A program made the position numbers and the translations under genes. A stretch of 64,000 nt of DNA from an uncultured Hyphomicrobiales bacterium (GTDB taxonomy: Bacteria; Pseudomonadota; Alphaproteobacteria; Rhizobiales; Xanthobacteraceae), in contig CAIMEA010000031.1 in the NCBI GenBank assembly GCA_903839845.1, positions 1-64,000 of the forward strand, written 5' to 3'. Below, in pieces: positions 12,291 to 23,436 of the stretch (position 1 is its first letter; every line of letters begins with the position of its first letter). Under the pieces are notes generated by a model, which was given only the letters and a program-made list of their open reading frames with translations, was not told the DNA's origin and made no database searches.

Positions 12291-12749
12291 ATGAAGACGA
12301 CAATGCTCGCGTCGATGATGACGGCTTTCGTGTTGCTGTGGGGCGCGGCCAGCGCCTCGGCCCAGCAACTCGGCACGGAGGCGGAAGCCAAGGCGATGCT
12401 CGATCGCGCGGTGACCGAACTCAAAGCCGGCGAAGCGCCGGCCATCGCCAAGTTCAACGACAAGGAAAACAAGTCGTTCCGCGACCGCGACCTCTATGTG
12501 TTTTGCTACAACACATCGGACGGAAAATTCACCGCGCATCCCAATCCGGCTTTGATGGGATCCGATATTCGCGGCCTGAAAGTCGGCGACGAAGCCTTGG
12601 GCCAGAAGATCTGGGATTCGGCGAAACCGGGCGCTGTGTCGGCCGTGAACTATAATTTCCCCAAGCCGGGCACGACCAACGCCGTTCCCAAGGAATCCTT
12701 CGTCACCGTCGTCGGCGGCCAAGGCTGCGGCGTCGGCTATTACAAATAG
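12291..12749 (+). CDS. secreted cache domain-containing protein
   Basis: Signal peptide; FCYNTSDGKFTAHPNPALMGSDIRGLKVGDEALGQKIWD resembles single-cache periplasmic proteins. Confidence 0.8.
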   Translation: MKTTMLASMMTAFVLLWGAASASAQQLGTEAEAKAMLDRAVTELKAGEAPAIAKFNDKENKSFRDRDLYVFCYNTSDGKFTAHPNPALMGSDIRGLKVGDEALGQKIWDSAKPGAVSAVNYNFPKPGTTNAVPKESFVTVVGGQGCGVGYYK

Positions 12750-12784
12750 CCGGGACGGAAGAGACTGAGGCTTAGAGCAGGAGC

Positions 12785-12834
12785 GCGGCGTGCGTTGGGG
12801 CCCGTGGGCGCAACGCCGCCGCGTTTCGTTTTAC
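12785..12834. terminator. intrinsic terminator between convergent genes
   Basis: GCGGCG(T)GCGTTG ... CAACGCCGCCGC, about 12-bp stem with one bulge, followed by GTTTCGTTTT. Confidence 0.6.
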
Positions 12835-13457
12835 CCGGCCATCGCGACGCGCACGCCGTCGATGACGAACTGCACGGCGAGCGCGGCGAGCAGCACGCCG
12901 AGGATGCGCGAGGCGACTGACGTCGCCGTGTTGCCGAGCAGGTTGCCGATGCGCCCGGCCAGCTCGAACACGATGAAGCACAGCAGCATACTGGCGGCGA
13001 TGACGCCGAGCAGTAAGCCAAGCCGTAGCGGATCGCCGCCGCTTCGGCCGGACAACAGCACGCTGGCGGTGATGGCGCCGGGCCCCGCCATCAGCGGAAT
13101 GGCGAGCGGGAAGGCGGCAATATTGCGCACGCGCTCCTCGATGGCGTGCTCGGCGGTTTCGGTCTGGCGCACGACGCGCACGCCGAACACCATTTCCGAG
13201 GCGATCGAGAACAGCAGCAAACCGCCGGCAATGCGAAACGCCGGCAGCGAGATCGACAGCATGCGCAACAGCCAGTCGCCGGCGAGCGCGCTACCGGCGA
13301 GGATCGCGGCCGCAATCAGACAGGCGCGCAGTGCGACGCTGCGTCGCGACGCCGCCGGCAAGTCCTGCGTGATGGCGATGAAAGACGGCACCAGCCCGAT
13401 CGGATCGAGCACGACCAGAATCGTGACCAGGGCTGAGACGGTGAATTCAAGGGGCAT
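12831..13457 (-). CDS. MarC family integral membrane protein
   Basis: VLDPIGLVPSFIAIT...RIAGGLLLFSIASEMVF...PLAIPLMAGPGAITASVLL. Confidence 0.92.
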   Translation of the reverse strand: MPLEFTVSALVTILVVLDPIGLVPSFIAITQDLPAASRRSVALRACLIAAAILAGSALAGDWLLRMLSISLPAFRIAGGLLLFSIASEMVFGVRVVRQTETAEHAIEERVRNIAAFPLAIPLMAGPGAITASVLLSGRSGGDPLRLGLLLGVIAASMLLCFIVFELAGRIGNLLGNTATSVASRILGVLLAALAVQFVIDGVRVAMAG

Positions 13458-13633
13458 GAATTGTTTTTGTCTCCAGGCACATCGCGCTCAGGCAAGTCGC
13501 GCAAGTTCCAATTTTACAAAGGATTAACCATAACCCGCGACATTCCACTTGGAAAATCAATGATTCCGGGTGGGCTCTGTACATTCATTTACCTAGGTTC
13601 GGGGGCCGTTTTTCGGTCATACGCCCTTGCGGC

Positions 13634-16257
13634 TTGCCGGGGTTTGCATTTCGATGTGCAGCACGGAGCTTGGGCCTTTCGTGCGGAATTGGCTTGTTAC
13701 TCTTGGGCTTCGTGAGCGCGGCCGCGGCTCAAGCGATCGCTTTCAACCCCACCAGTTTGCCCCCGGGGACGGTAGGGATTGGATATAATCAAACTGTGTT
13801 GGCGAATGACAGCGACGGGGCGGAAGACGTCAACGGGCCTTTCGATAATGACGATATCTTTACATACGCCGTGACTGCGGGAGCATTGCCGACAGGCCTG
13901 TCTCTCAATTTTTTTACCGGCGCGATTACCGGGACACCCACTACAGGCGGTACCTATCCGTTCACGGTGACGGCGACTGATCTCAACAACGCCACCGGCT
14001 CCCAAGCTTATACTATCGTCATCGGCACCAATTCGCTGGTGATCACGCCTGGCAGCCTGCCCAATGCGACGCAGGCTTGCAATACAATCAGACTTTGTCG
14101 GCTTCGGGCGGCAGCGCCCCATATACTTATTCCGTGTCCGCAGGTTCACTGCCGGCTGGCCTATCTCTCGATCCGAGCAGCGGCGCATTAACCGGCGTCC
14201 CGACGGCTGCGGGACCGGCGAATTTCACCGTTCAGGTGCTCGACACTGCCGGCAATATCGGCACGCAGGCCTACAGCTTTAACGTCGGGACTTTATCGCT
14301 GACCGTCACGCCACCGACGCTGCCGTCCGGTACGCAAGGCGTGGCGTATAATCAGTCTGTCGGCGCAACCGGCGGCAGCGGCTCTTATTCGTATTCGGTA
14401 ACATCGGGATCCTTGCCGGCCGGCCTGACCCTCAACCCCGGCACGGGCGCGATTTCCGGCGTCCCGGGCGCGACGGGCCAGTCGATCTTCACCATTCAGG
14501 CCATCGACACGACAAATGGCAATGCCGGCAGCCGGTCTTACTCCTTGAATATTGGTAGCGCTGGTGCGCTCACGATCAGCCCGTCGACGTTGCCAAATGG
14601 CAGCAACGGCACGCCCTATAGTCAGACCTTGACCACGTCGGCCGGCAGCGGGCCCTATACGTATACCATTTCGGGCGGTGCTCTGCCGGCGGGGCTTGCA
14701 CTTTCAAGCGGCGGGGCGATCACCGGAACGCCGACGGGCAGCGGCGCGTCGTCGTTTACGGTTCGAGTCACGGACTCGCTCGGCAATGCCGGCACCCAAC
14801 TTTACAATGTAAATATAGGTACGGCTTTGCTGGCGATAAATCCGGCGTCGCTGCCGGCAATGATAAACGGCCGGCCCTACAGCCAAGTCGTGACCGCGTC
14901 GGGCGGCACCGGGCCTTACACTTATTCGATTTCTGCCGGCGCGCTACCGACTGGGCTGGTGCTGAATACCAGCACCGGCTTGATCAGCGGCACGCCGACC
15001 GCGGCCGGCGCGAGTGCTACATTTACGGTGCGTGCGCTCGATAGCCTGGGCAATACGGGCTTGCGCGCATACACACTCACAAATAGGCGGGATCCAGCAC
15101 TTGATGCCGAAGTGCAAGGCCTGATCGCATCGCAAGTGGCAACGGCGCAGCGTTTTGCCGCGACGCAAATGTCCAATGTCGGCAGTCACCTCGAAGGATT
15201 GCACGGTCGCCTCGATCCGTGTTCGTTCAATTTCAGTATTGCACCTCCGGTCGACCAAACGCCGAGGCCTTATTCAGACGCATATGCCGATATAACTTAT
15301 GGCAATCCAAACCAACTCTATTCGCCAAACACGGCCTATGGCAGTCGCGGACAATTTGCGCCGCCACAGCCCGACAACGCGCCGAGCCGCCGCGCGCCCA
15401 GAAAGGAAGCTTGCGCGGCCGATTGGGCTTCGTCGATGTCCATCTGGACCGCCGGCTCGTTTCAATTCGGTTCCATGACGCCGTCCGGCGCCGCAAGCAA
15501 CCGCTTCACGACAGGCGGCCTGACGGCCGGGCTCGATATGCGGATCAACGAACGACTGATTGTCGGTGCGGCCGTCGGCTACGGCGGCGACCATGCCGAT
15601 ATTGGAGCCAACGGCACGAGCAGCGACGCAACCAGCTATAGCGGAACACTCTATGCAAGCTTCCAGCCGTCTGGGCTTTTATATGTCGATACGGCCATCG
15701 GCTATGGCTCAGTCGGGTACCAGAATAAGCGCTTTGTAAGCGGCGACGGCAGCATCGCGTCCGGTAAACGGACTGGTTCGTACTGGTTCAGCATGCTGAC
15801 CGCGAGCGTTGAAGTAAGCCAAGACAACATCAAGATTGCGCCTTATGTGAACGCCAATTTCATTTCGGCCAATTTTGACGGTTATGCGGAGAGCGGCGGT
15901 TCGCTGGCGCTGAGCTACGACGCGATGTCGGCCAACTCGATGTCGGGCGCGATCGGCTTGCGCGGCTCGATTGACATCGAAAACGCCCACGGCGTGTTGA
16001 GTCCAAACGCGCGCATCGAATACCGGCAAACACGTCAAATGGGTTACAATCAGGCGCTGTATTACAGCGATCTCGGCGCTGGTTCGGCCTCCACCTTCAC
16101 GCAGGCAGCGATTTCCTCCGGCACGGAGACGGCTGCCGCCGGCCTGCGGCTCCGCACGCCGGGAGGAGTAACAGCCGAGGTCGAATACAGTATCATGAAG
16201 GGTGCGTCCTCGTTCCTTGCCCAGGCGGTTAGAGCGGCATTGCACATAACCTTTTGA
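13634..16257 (+). pseudogene. autotransporter: signal peptide, 5 putative Ig-fold (He_PIG-like) repeats, C-terminal autotransporter beta-barrel; interrupted by a 1-nt frameshift at about 14074
   Basis: ORF 13634-14191 carries repeat 1 and the start of repeat 2. ORF 14077-16257 resumes repeat 2 in the other frame (LQYNQTLSASGG...). Barrel domain ends ALHITF. Confidence 0.85.
13733..15086 (+). repeat. five tandem Ig-like protein repeats of about 85-95 aa
   Basis: Repeated pattern ..I.P.sLP.gt.G..Y.Q...asGGsgpYtYsvsaGsLPaGLsL...tGaisGtPt.aG...FTv...D..Gn.g...Y... Confidence 0.85.
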
Positions 16258-16402
16258 TGTTCTCCTTGGAGCCAAATTCGCATCAATAAGCCATTGAAAA
16301 TATTAATATAATAACTGTCCGCCAGGCGCCTTTAGGGTTGGCGTCGGGCGATTGAATCAGCTAGAAAATGCAGGATTCTTATAGCCCTGCAGGAACGCCT
16401 CT

Positions 16403-19159
16403 TTGTCCGACACCGAAACACCCAAAGCGGGGGGCGATCAGCCCTCCGACGTGCGCCCTGTCTCCATTACCGAAGAGATGAAGCGTTCGTATCTCGATTA
16501 CGCGATGAGCGTGATCGTGAGCCGCGCGCTGCCCGATGTTCGCGACGGCTTGAAGCCTGTGCACCGGCGCATCCTCTATTCGATGCACGAGCAGGGCCAC
16601 ACCCCGGACAAGAAATACGTCAAATCGGCGCGCGTCGTCGGCGACGTGATGGGCAAATATCATCCGCATGGCGACAGCGCGATCTATGACGCCCTGGTGC
16701 GCATGGCGCAGGACTTCTCGATGCGCCTGCAGCTCATCGACGGGCAGGGCAATTTCGGCTCGGTCGACGGCGATCCGGCCGCCGCCATGCGTTACACCGA
16801 GTGTAAGCTGGCCAAGCCGGCGATGGCTCTGCTTGACGACATCGACAAGGACACTGTCGACTTCCAGGAAAACTATGACGGCAGCGAAAGCGAACCGAAG
16901 GTTCTGCCGGCGCGCTATCCGAATTTGCTGGTCAATGGCGCCGGCGGCATTGCCGTCGGCATGGCGACCAATATTCCGCCGCACAATCTCGGCGAGGTCA
17001 TCGACGCGACCATCGCAGTGATCGACAATCCGGCGATCTCGACCGACGACCTCATCCAGATCGTGCCCGGTCCTGATTTCCCGACCGGCGGCATCATTCT
17101 CGGCCGCGCCGGCATCTACAGCGCCTATCACACCGGCCGCGGCTCGGTGGTGATGCGCGGCAAGGTCGCCTTCGAGACCTTGCGCAAGGACCGCGAAGCG
17201 ATCATCATTTCCGAAATTCCCTATCAGGTGAACAAGGCGACGATGGTCGAGCGCATCGCCGAACTGGTGCGCGACAAGAAGATCGACGGCATTTCCGATC
17301 TGCGCGACGAGTCCGATCGCGACGGCTATCGCGTGGTGATCGAATTGAAGCGCGATGCCGAGCGCGACGTGGTGATGAACCAGCTTTATCGTTTCACGCC
17401 GTTGCAGACGAGTTTCGGCGTCAACACCGTGGCGCTCGACGGCGGCCGTCCGCTGGTGATGACGCTCAAGGACATGCTGGTCGCCTTCGTCGCGTTCCGC
17501 GAAGAAGTCGTGTCTCGGCGCACCAAGTTCCTGCTCAACAAGGCGCGCGACCGCGCCCATGTTTTGGTGGGTCTGGCTATCGCCGTTGCCAATATCGACG
17601 AAGTGATCAAGCTGATCCGCGCCTCGGCCGACGCCAAGGAAGCGCGCGAGCAGTTGATGGCGCGCGACTGGCCGGCCAAGGATATGGCGACGATGGTGCT
17701 GCTGATCGACGATCCGCGCCATCGCATTTCGCCGGAAGGCAATACGCGGCTGTCGGCCGAACAGGCGCAGGCGATTCTCGACCTGCGGCTGCAACGCCTG
17801 ACCGCGCTGGGCCGCGACGAAATCGCCGCCGAACTGGACAAGCTCGCCGCCGAGATCGCCGATTATCTCGATATCCTGCGCTCGCGCGCGCGCATCCAGA
17901 CCATCATCAAGGAAGACCTGACCGCGCTGAAGGCGCAGTTCGCGACGCCGCGCCGCACCGAAATCGCCGAGGCGATCGGCGACATGGACGACGAGGACCT
18001 GATCCAGCGCGAGGACATGGTCGTGACCGTGTCGCATCTCGGCTACGTCAAGCGCGTGCCGCTGTCGACCTATCGCGCGCAAAAGCGCGGCGGCAAAGGC
18101 CGCTCCGGCATGCAGACGCGCGACGAGGATTTCGTCTCAAGGCTATTCGTCGCCTCGACGCATACGCCGGTGCTGTTCTTCTCGTCCAAGGGACAGGTGT
18201 ACAAGGAAAAGGTCTGGCGCCTGCCGCTGGCGGCGCCGCAGGCGCGCGGCAAGGCGATGATCAACATATTGCCGCTCGACGCCGGCGAGACCATTACTTC
18301 GATCATGCCGCTGCCCGAGGACGAGACGTCGTGGGCCAATCTCGACGTCATGTTCGCGTCGACCAAGGGCACGGTTCGCCGCAACAAGCTGTCGGACTTC
18401 GTCGATGTGCGCCGCTCCGGCATCATTGCCATGAAGCTCACGGAGGGCGAGGGCATTGTCGGCGTGCAAATCTGCACCGAGAAGGACGACGTGCTGCTGA
18501 CCTCGTCGGGCGGCCAGTGCATCCGCTTCCCGGTTACCGATGTGCGCGTCTTCACCGGCCGCACCTCGATGGGCGTGCGCGGCATCGCGCTCGACAATGA
18601 CGATCGGCTGATCTCGATGTCGATCCTGCGTCACATCGATGTCACCTCGGACGAGCGCGCGGCTTACCTCAAGCGCGCCAGCGCCATTCGCCGCAACACC
18701 GGCGCTGAAGTCGACGAGCCGCAGGTGGTTGACGCCGAAGAAGCAGCGGAAGCTGGTGACGTCGCCAATATCGAACTCGGCGAACAGCGCTATGTCGAAC
18801 TCTCCGAAGCCGAACAGTTCGTCCTGACCTTGTCCGAACGCGGCTTCGGCAAGCGCACCAGTTCGTACGAGTACCGGATCACCGGGCGCGGCGGCAAAGG
18901 CATCGTCGCCATGGATATCTGGGAAAAGAAGGGCGGCACGTTCCAGCTCAAGCCGAAGATCGGCCGGTTGGTCGCCTCGTTCCCGATCGAGGAAGACGAT
19001 CAGGTCATGCTGGTCACCGACGCTGGCAAGCTGATCCGTACCACGGTCGCCGGCATCCGCATCGCCGGCCGCTCGACGCAGGGTGTGATCGTTCTCAATA
19101 CGGCCGATGATGAACACGTCGTGTCGGTCGAGCGGCTGAGCGAGGATGAGGCGGAGTAA
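16403..19159 (+). CDS. gyrA: DNA gyrase subunit A
   Basis: [42 protein letters not shown]...[24 protein letters not shown]...; C-terminal beta-pinwheel repeats. Confidence 0.99.
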   Translation: MSDTETPKAGGDQPSDVRPVSITEEMKRSYLDYAMSVIVSRALPDVRDGLKPVHRRILYSMHEQGHTPDKKYVKSARVVGDVMGKYHPHGDSAIYDALVRMAQDFSMRLQLIDGQGNFGSVDGDPAAAMRYTECKLAKPAMALLDDIDKDTVDFQENYDGSESEPKVLPARYPNLLVNGAGGIAVGMATNIPPHNLGEVIDATIAVIDNPAISTDDLIQIVPGPDFPTGGIILGRAGIYSAYHTGRGSVVMRGKVAFETLRKDREAIIISEIPYQVNKATMVERIAELVRDKKIDGISDLRDESDRDGYRVVIELKRDAERDVVMNQLYRFTPLQTSFGVNTVALDGGRPLVMTLKDMLVAFVAFREEVVSRRTKFLLNKARDRAHVLVGLAIAVANIDEVIKLIRASADAKEAREQLMARDWPAKDMATMVLLIDDPRHRISPEGNTRLSAEQAQAILDLRLQRLTALGRDEIAAELDKLAAEIADYLDILRSRARIQTIIKEDLTALKAQFATPRRTEIAEAIGDMDDEDLIQREDMVVTVSHLGYVKRVPLSTYRAQKRGGKGRSGMQTRDEDFVSRLFVASTHTPVLFFSSKGQVYKEKVWRLPLAAPQARGKAMINILPLDAGETITSIMPLPEDETSWANLDVMFASTKGTVRRNKLSDFVDVRRSGIIAMKLTEGEGIVGVQICTEKDDVLLTSSGGQCIRFPVTDVRVFTGRTSMGVRGIALDNDDRLISMSILRHIDVTSDERAAYLKRASAIRRNTGAEVDEPQVVDAEEAAEAGDVANIELGEQRYVELSEAEQFVLTLSERGFGKRTSSYEYRITGRGGKGIVAMDIWEKKGGTFQLKPKIGRLVASFPIEEDDQVMLVTDAGKLIRTTVAGIRIAGRSTQGVIVLNTADDEHVVSVERLSEDEAE

Positions 19160-19177
19160 GGGCAGAGGCGTGAACCG

Positions 19178-19792
19178 ATGAACATCCAACTCTTCACCGC
19201 CTTTCTGCTGATTACCGTCGTCCTTTTCCTGACGCCGGGGCCGATCGTCACCTTGATCATTGCGACGGGCGCCCGGCAGGGCACGCGCGCGGCGCTGCTC
19301 ACCGTGGCCGGTTCGAGCGTCGGCAACGCGGTGCTGCTTGCGGCCATCGCCTTCGGCCTGACCTGGATACTGAAAGCCTCGTCGGAGGTGTTCGACCTGC
19401 TGCGCTGGATCGGCGCGGCCTATCTGGTCTGGCTCGGCATCCAGGCCTGGCGGCACGCTGGCGCGGCGGCGGAGGCGATTCCGCCGGCCGCGCATGTGCA
19501 TGCCTGGCGCGGTTTCATCGTCGCCATCACCAATCCGAAGACTATCGCGTTCTTCACCGCATTCCTGCCGCAGTTCATCGATCCGGCGCTGCCGGTCGAC
19601 CGGCAATTGCTGGTGATGTGCGTGTGCTCGGTGACGCTCGGCGCGTTGCTCGATAGCGGCTGGGCGGTCGCCGCCGGGTTCGGCCGCGCCTGGTTTCTTA
19701 AACCCCACCACAACAAGCTGCTTGGCCGGCTGTCCGGCGCGATGCTGGTCGGCGGCGGCATCTGGCTGTCGCTGGCGCGCCGGCCGGGTTGA
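19178..19792 (+). CDS. LysE family translocator
   Basis: LTPGPIVTLIIATGARQGTRAALLTVAGSSVGN...WIGAAYLVWLGIQAWR...FIVAITNPKTIAFFTAFLPQFID. Confidence 0.93.
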   Translation: MNIQLFTAFLLITVVLFLTPGPIVTLIIATGARQGTRAALLTVAGSSVGNAVLLAAIAFGLTWILKASSEVFDLLRWIGAAYLVWLGIQAWRHAGAAAEAIPPAAHVHAWRGFIVAITNPKTIAFFTAFLPQFIDPALPVDRQLLVMCVCSVTLGALLDSGWAVAAGFGRAWFLKPHHNKLLGRLSGAMLVGGGIWLSLARRPG

Positions 19793-19885
19793 ACCAATAA
19801 GAGTTTCCCCAGACGCCTAAAAGTTTAGCCAATTTCGCAGCGGTTCCGTTTCTTTTTCGCCCTAAAAAGCGAGGTGGGGGAAAGA

Positions 19886-20665
19886 ATGGGACACAAGAAA
19901 ATGACCCGCGCGGAGTTCATCGGTGCCTGGAAAGGCGTCGTTATCATAACGCTGGCGACGATAGCGGGCGGTCACGTCCTCACTACCGGCATGCTGTTTG
20001 TCATCGGTTTCAAGGACGCCGCGCTGCACTACACCCTGGCGACGTTATTTCCGTTGATTCTCGCGCCCGCCGCCGCTTTGCCTTTGCTGGTCATGGCCGG
20101 GCGGCTGCGCCTGATAAAGGACGAACTTGAAAACCTCCTGCGCCTCGACACGTTGACCGAACTGCCGAACCGGCGCGCATTTTTCGAGCAGGCCGAGGTG
20201 GTCTTCAAGCGAGAGCGCGCCATCAGCCTGATGATGATCGATGTCGATCGCTTCAAGCAGGTCAATGACAATTATGGCCACGACTTCGGCGATCGCGTTC
20301 TGCGCTCGGTCGCGCAATCCATTCAGCGCATCGTGGCGCAGACCCCCGGCACGGGCGCGAAATTCGCCGCGCGCATCGGCGGCGAGGAATTTGCCGTGCT
20401 GATCGAGGACCTCACGCCCGAGGCGGCGGACCGGCTGGCCGATTATCTCGTCGAGCAGATTGCGCGATTGCCGGTGCAAGGCGACGGCCAACTGGTGTCG
20501 GTGACAGTGAGCGTCGGGGTGGCGCATCGCCGGACAGGGAATACGCCGGGCACCGTGCTGCGCGTCGCCGACAATGCCTGCTACCGCGCCAAGCGGCTCG
20601 GCCGCAACCAATGGTGCGACGCCGCCGCGATCGAGCGGCCGCTGCCGGCTTTGACCGCGGCCTGA
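19886..20665 (+). CDS. GGDEF domain diguanylate cyclase with N-terminal TM segments
   Basis: DTLTELPNRRAFFEQAE...VDRFKQVNDNYGHDFGDRVLR...RIGGEEFAVLIED; GGEEF active-site motif intact. Confidence 0.93.
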   Translation: MGHKKMTRAEFIGAWKGVVIITLATIAGGHVLTTGMLFVIGFKDAALHYTLATLFPLILAPAAALPLLVMAGRLRLIKDELENLLRLDTLTELPNRRAFFEQAEVVFKRERAISLMMIDVDRFKQVNDNYGHDFGDRVLRSVAQSIQRIVAQTPGTGAKFAARIGGEEFAVLIEDLTPEAADRLADYLVEQIARLPVQGDGQLVSVTVSVGVAHRRTGNTPGTVLRVADNACYRAKRLGRNQWCDAAAIERPLPALTAA

Positions 20666-20675
20666 GCCGCCGCGG

Positions 20676-21359
20676 CTATTTGGCGCCGGCCTTTTCCAGG
20701 ATCGCCACCATCTCGGCATAGCCGCGTCGCTTCGCCAAAGTCAGCGGCGTCGCGCCGCTTGAGTCGGCAAGCGACAGATTGGCGCCGGCCTTCACCAGCG
20801 CCTCCAGCGTGGCGATGTGGCGCTTGCCGCCATTGCCGAGCACGATCGACTCGATGACCGCTGTCCAGTGCAGGTTATTGACATGATCGAGCGGCGCCTT
20901 GCCCGCGATCAGGGTACGCACGACCTCGTCATGGCCGAGATGGGCGGCGGCGATCAGCGCGGTACCGTCATAGGGGCTGGTCATATTGCCGGATCGGCAG
21001 CCCCCGGCAAGCGCGACCTTGAGCATCGGCACGTCGTCGGCGACCGCGGCGATGGTGACGATGTCGTATTTCTGCGCGTCCAGCGCATTGGCATCGGCGC
21101 CCAGTTTCATCAGAAGGGTGGCGGCCTTATTACGATGCAAATGCGCGGCGACATGCAGCGGCGTGCGCTGGTGGCCGTCGCGGGCGTCGATCGGGCTGCC
21201 AGCTTTAACCAGTTTCTCGATCTCGGCGGTGTCGCCTTTGGCCGCGGCGGCGTGCAGGCCGCTGTAGGTGGCAATCTCGGCGGCGCTGGGCGCGATTTGC
21301 GCCATTGCGGGCCCAGCGACACCGATCAGAACCAGAAACAGAAGCGCGCGCCCCAGCAT
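20676..21359 (-). CDS. secreted ankyrin repeat protein
   Basis: Signal peptide then DARDGHQRTPLHVAAHLHRNKAATLLMKLGADANALDAQKYD...DSSGATPLTLAKRRGYAEMVAILEKAG. Confidence 0.9.
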   Translation of the reverse strand: MLGRALLFLVLIGVAGPAMAQIAPSAAEIATYSGLHAAAAKGDTAEIEKLVKAGSPIDARDGHQRTPLHVAAHLHRNKAATLLMKLGADANALDAQKYDIVTIAAVADDVPMLKVALAGGCRSGNMTSPYDGTALIAAAHLGHDEVVRTLIAGKAPLDHVNNLHWTAVIESIVLGNGGKRHIATLEALVKAGANLSLADSSGATPLTLAKRRGYAEMVAILEKAGAK

Positions 21360-21435
21360 TGTCGTCCCCCAATGAAAGCGTTGTTATTACCAGGGCTAAC
21401 ACCGGCGCGGCCTACTCATTCAATGCAGGCGCGGT

Positions 21436-22425
21436 TTAATCGGCCTTCAGGTTGAGTTCGGCGACGATCGGCCTCCACTTTTTCTGTTCGACCGCCATGT
21501 GATCGGCCAGCACATCAGGCAAGCCGCCGCGCGGTTGCGCGCCAAGTTTTGCCAGCGTGCCTTTCATCGGTTCGATGGCCAGCGCGCCATTCACGGCCTC
21601 GTTGAGATAGGCGACGATCGCGGACGGCGTGCCGCGCGGCGCCAGCAGCGCGGTCCATGAGCCGGTGGTGAGACTGGGGAAGCCGGCTTCCGGCATCGCC
21701 GGCACGTCGGGCAATTCGGCGATGCGGTACGGCCCGACCACGGCGAGGATACGCAGCTTGCCGGCTTGCGCCATCTGGATTGAGGTGGCGATAGTGTCAA
21801 AGGTTAATTGGGTTTCGCCGGCCACCACGGCAGTGAGCGAAGGACCGCCGCCCTTATAGGGGACATGGACGATGTCGATGCCGGCGAGTTGCTTGAACAG
21901 TTCGGCGGTCAGATGCGGCAAAGTGCCGGCGCCGCCGGTTGAATAATTGAGCTTGCCGGGATGAGCCTTGGCATAGGCGACCAGCTCGGCGACATTTTTC
22001 ACCGGCAAAGCCGGGTTGACCACCAGAAGCTGCGGCGTCTCGGCGATCAGCGCGACGGCGGTGAAGCTTGCCGCGTCATAGCCGGCATTGTGATAGATCA
22101 TCGGGCTCATGATGAGCCCGCTCGCCGCCGACACCAGCAACGTGTAGCCGTCCGGATCGGCGGCGGCGGCGAAGCGCGAGCCGATGGTGTTGCCGGCGCC
22201 CGGTCTGTTTTCGACGATGACCGGCTGGCCGAGCATGGGCGGCAATGAGTTGCCGAGCAGGCGCGCGATGACGTCCACCGGGCCGCCGGCGGGCGTCGGC
22301 ACGATGATGCGGATCGGGCGGCTGGGATAGACCTGTGCGAAGGCCGAGACGGTGGTCGCGCATAAAAGCGTTGCCACGACAAAAGCGGCCATTAGAGCCG
22401 GACGGCGCATGCGGTTTCCTCTCAA
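21436..22425 (-). CDS. tripartite tricarboxylate transporter substrate-binding protein (Bug/TctC family)
   Basis: YPSRPIRIIVPTPAGGPVDVIARLLGNSLPPMLGQPVIVENRPGAGNTIGS. Confidence 0.93.
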   Translation of the reverse strand: MRGNRMRRPALMAAFVVATLLCATTVSAFAQVYPSRPIRIIVPTPAGGPVDVIARLLGNSLPPMLGQPVIVENRPGAGNTIGSRFAAAADPDGYTLLVSAASGLIMSPMIYHNAGYDAASFTAVALIAETPQLLVVNPALPVKNVAELVAYAKAHPGKLNYSTGGAGTLPHLTAELFKQLAGIDIVHVPYKGGGPSLTAVVAGETQLTFDTIATSIQMAQAGKLRILAVVGPYRIAELPDVPAMPEAGFPSLTTGSWTALLAPRGTPSAIVAYLNEAVNGALAIEPMKGTLAKLGAQPRGGLPDVLADHMAVEQKKWRPIVAELNLKAD

Positions 22426-22509
22426 TGGCCCTGCCGGGCCTTCACGGGATCGTCTTGTCCCTTGAGGGAAGCCTAGTCCTTGGCCGCGCCGCCGGTAAAC
22501 CGCATTTTG

Positions 22510-22734
22510 TTAAGGGGTCAGGCGGTCGGTGGTGACCAGCCGGATCTTGCTGCTGCCGAGCGGGGTGCCGACGCAATTGAGATAGGGCCAGGGCCGCTGG
22601 GTGCAGGATTTCAGCGCGGCCTCGTCAGGCTTGGCCAACGGGCCGGCATCGACCGGGCTGGTCGGCGCAAAGGAGATCGTCAGGACGGCGGCGATGGCCG
22701 CGGCGGTGAGGATGGCGGACAGGGTCTTGAGCAT
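22510..22734 (-). CDS. small secreted hypothetical protein
   Basis: MLKTLSAILTAAAIAAVLTISFAPTSPVDA signal-like N-terminus, then a short Cys-containing mature part. Confidence 0.55.
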   Translation of the reverse strand: MLKTLSAILTAAAIAAVLTISFAPTSPVDAGPLAKPDEAALKSCTQRPWPYLNCVGTPLGSSKIRLVTTDRLTP

Positions 22735-22917
22735 GGCAATTCCCGTTGTGGCTGACGTCATCATGACCGGTCCCGCCTGAAAAAGGTTCAAAGCGCGATA
22801 GAAGGTTCGCCTCAATAACCATCGACTGTCGTAATGGTTCATTCAGGAGGCGAGAGACCGGACAACGGGGGAGTGGCGACCCTTGCGGGGCGCAAAAGGG
22901 CGGGTTAGACCCCGTTG

Positions 22918-23421
22918 ATGCCGAGGATTGCCCTTTATGCGGGGTCTTTCGACCCCGTCACCAACGGCCACATCGACGTGGTGCGGCATGCCGTGCGGCT
23001 GGCCGACCGGCTGGTGCTGGCGATCGGCGTGCATCCCGGCAAGGCGCCTTTGTTTACCGCCGACGAACGGCTGGCGATGCTAAACGAGACCTGCGGGCCG
23101 ATTGGCCGCGACGCCAAATGCGAAATCTCCTGCATCACCTTCGACAATCTCGTCGTCGAGGCGGCGCGCAAGGCCGGTGCTCAAGTGCTGATCCGGGGCC
23201 TGCGCGACGGCACCGATTTCGACTACGAAATGCAAATGGCCGGCATGAATGCGGCGATGGTGCCCGAGGTGCAGACTGTATTCCTGCCGGCGTCACCTGC
23301 TGTGCGCCCGATCACCGCCACATTGGTACGCCAGATCGCCGCCATGGGTGGCGACGTGTCCAGCTTCGTGCCGGCCGCGGTGGCGGCGCGGCTGAAGCAG
23401 CGCTTTTCCGCCAAAGCTTAA
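22918..23421 (+). CDS. coaD: phosphopantetheine adenylyltransferase
   Basis: [42 protein letters not shown]...[22 protein letters not shown]. Confidence 0.98.
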   Translation: MPRIALYAGSFDPVTNGHIDVVRHAVRLADRLVLAIGVHPGKAPLFTADERLAMLNETCGPIGRDAKCEISCITFDNLVVEAARKAGAQVLIRGLRDGTDFDYEMQMAGMNAAMVPEVQTVFLPASPAVRPITATLVRQIAAMGGDVSSFVPAAVAARLKQRFSAKA

Positions 23422-23436
23422 ATCCCGGGAGTTGTC

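Noticed and set aside
14074-14191. Programmed -1 ribosomal frameshift joining the two autotransporter ORFs
   Set aside because: No X-XXY-YYZ slippery heptamer is present at CAG GCT TGC and I see no required downstream structure; a single-base indel or read error explains it better.
16379-18082. 567-aa antisense ORF over gyrA, and 522-aa ORF at 18143-19711
   Set aside because: Shadow ORFs opposite gyrA and the LysE-type gene with no recognisable motifs.
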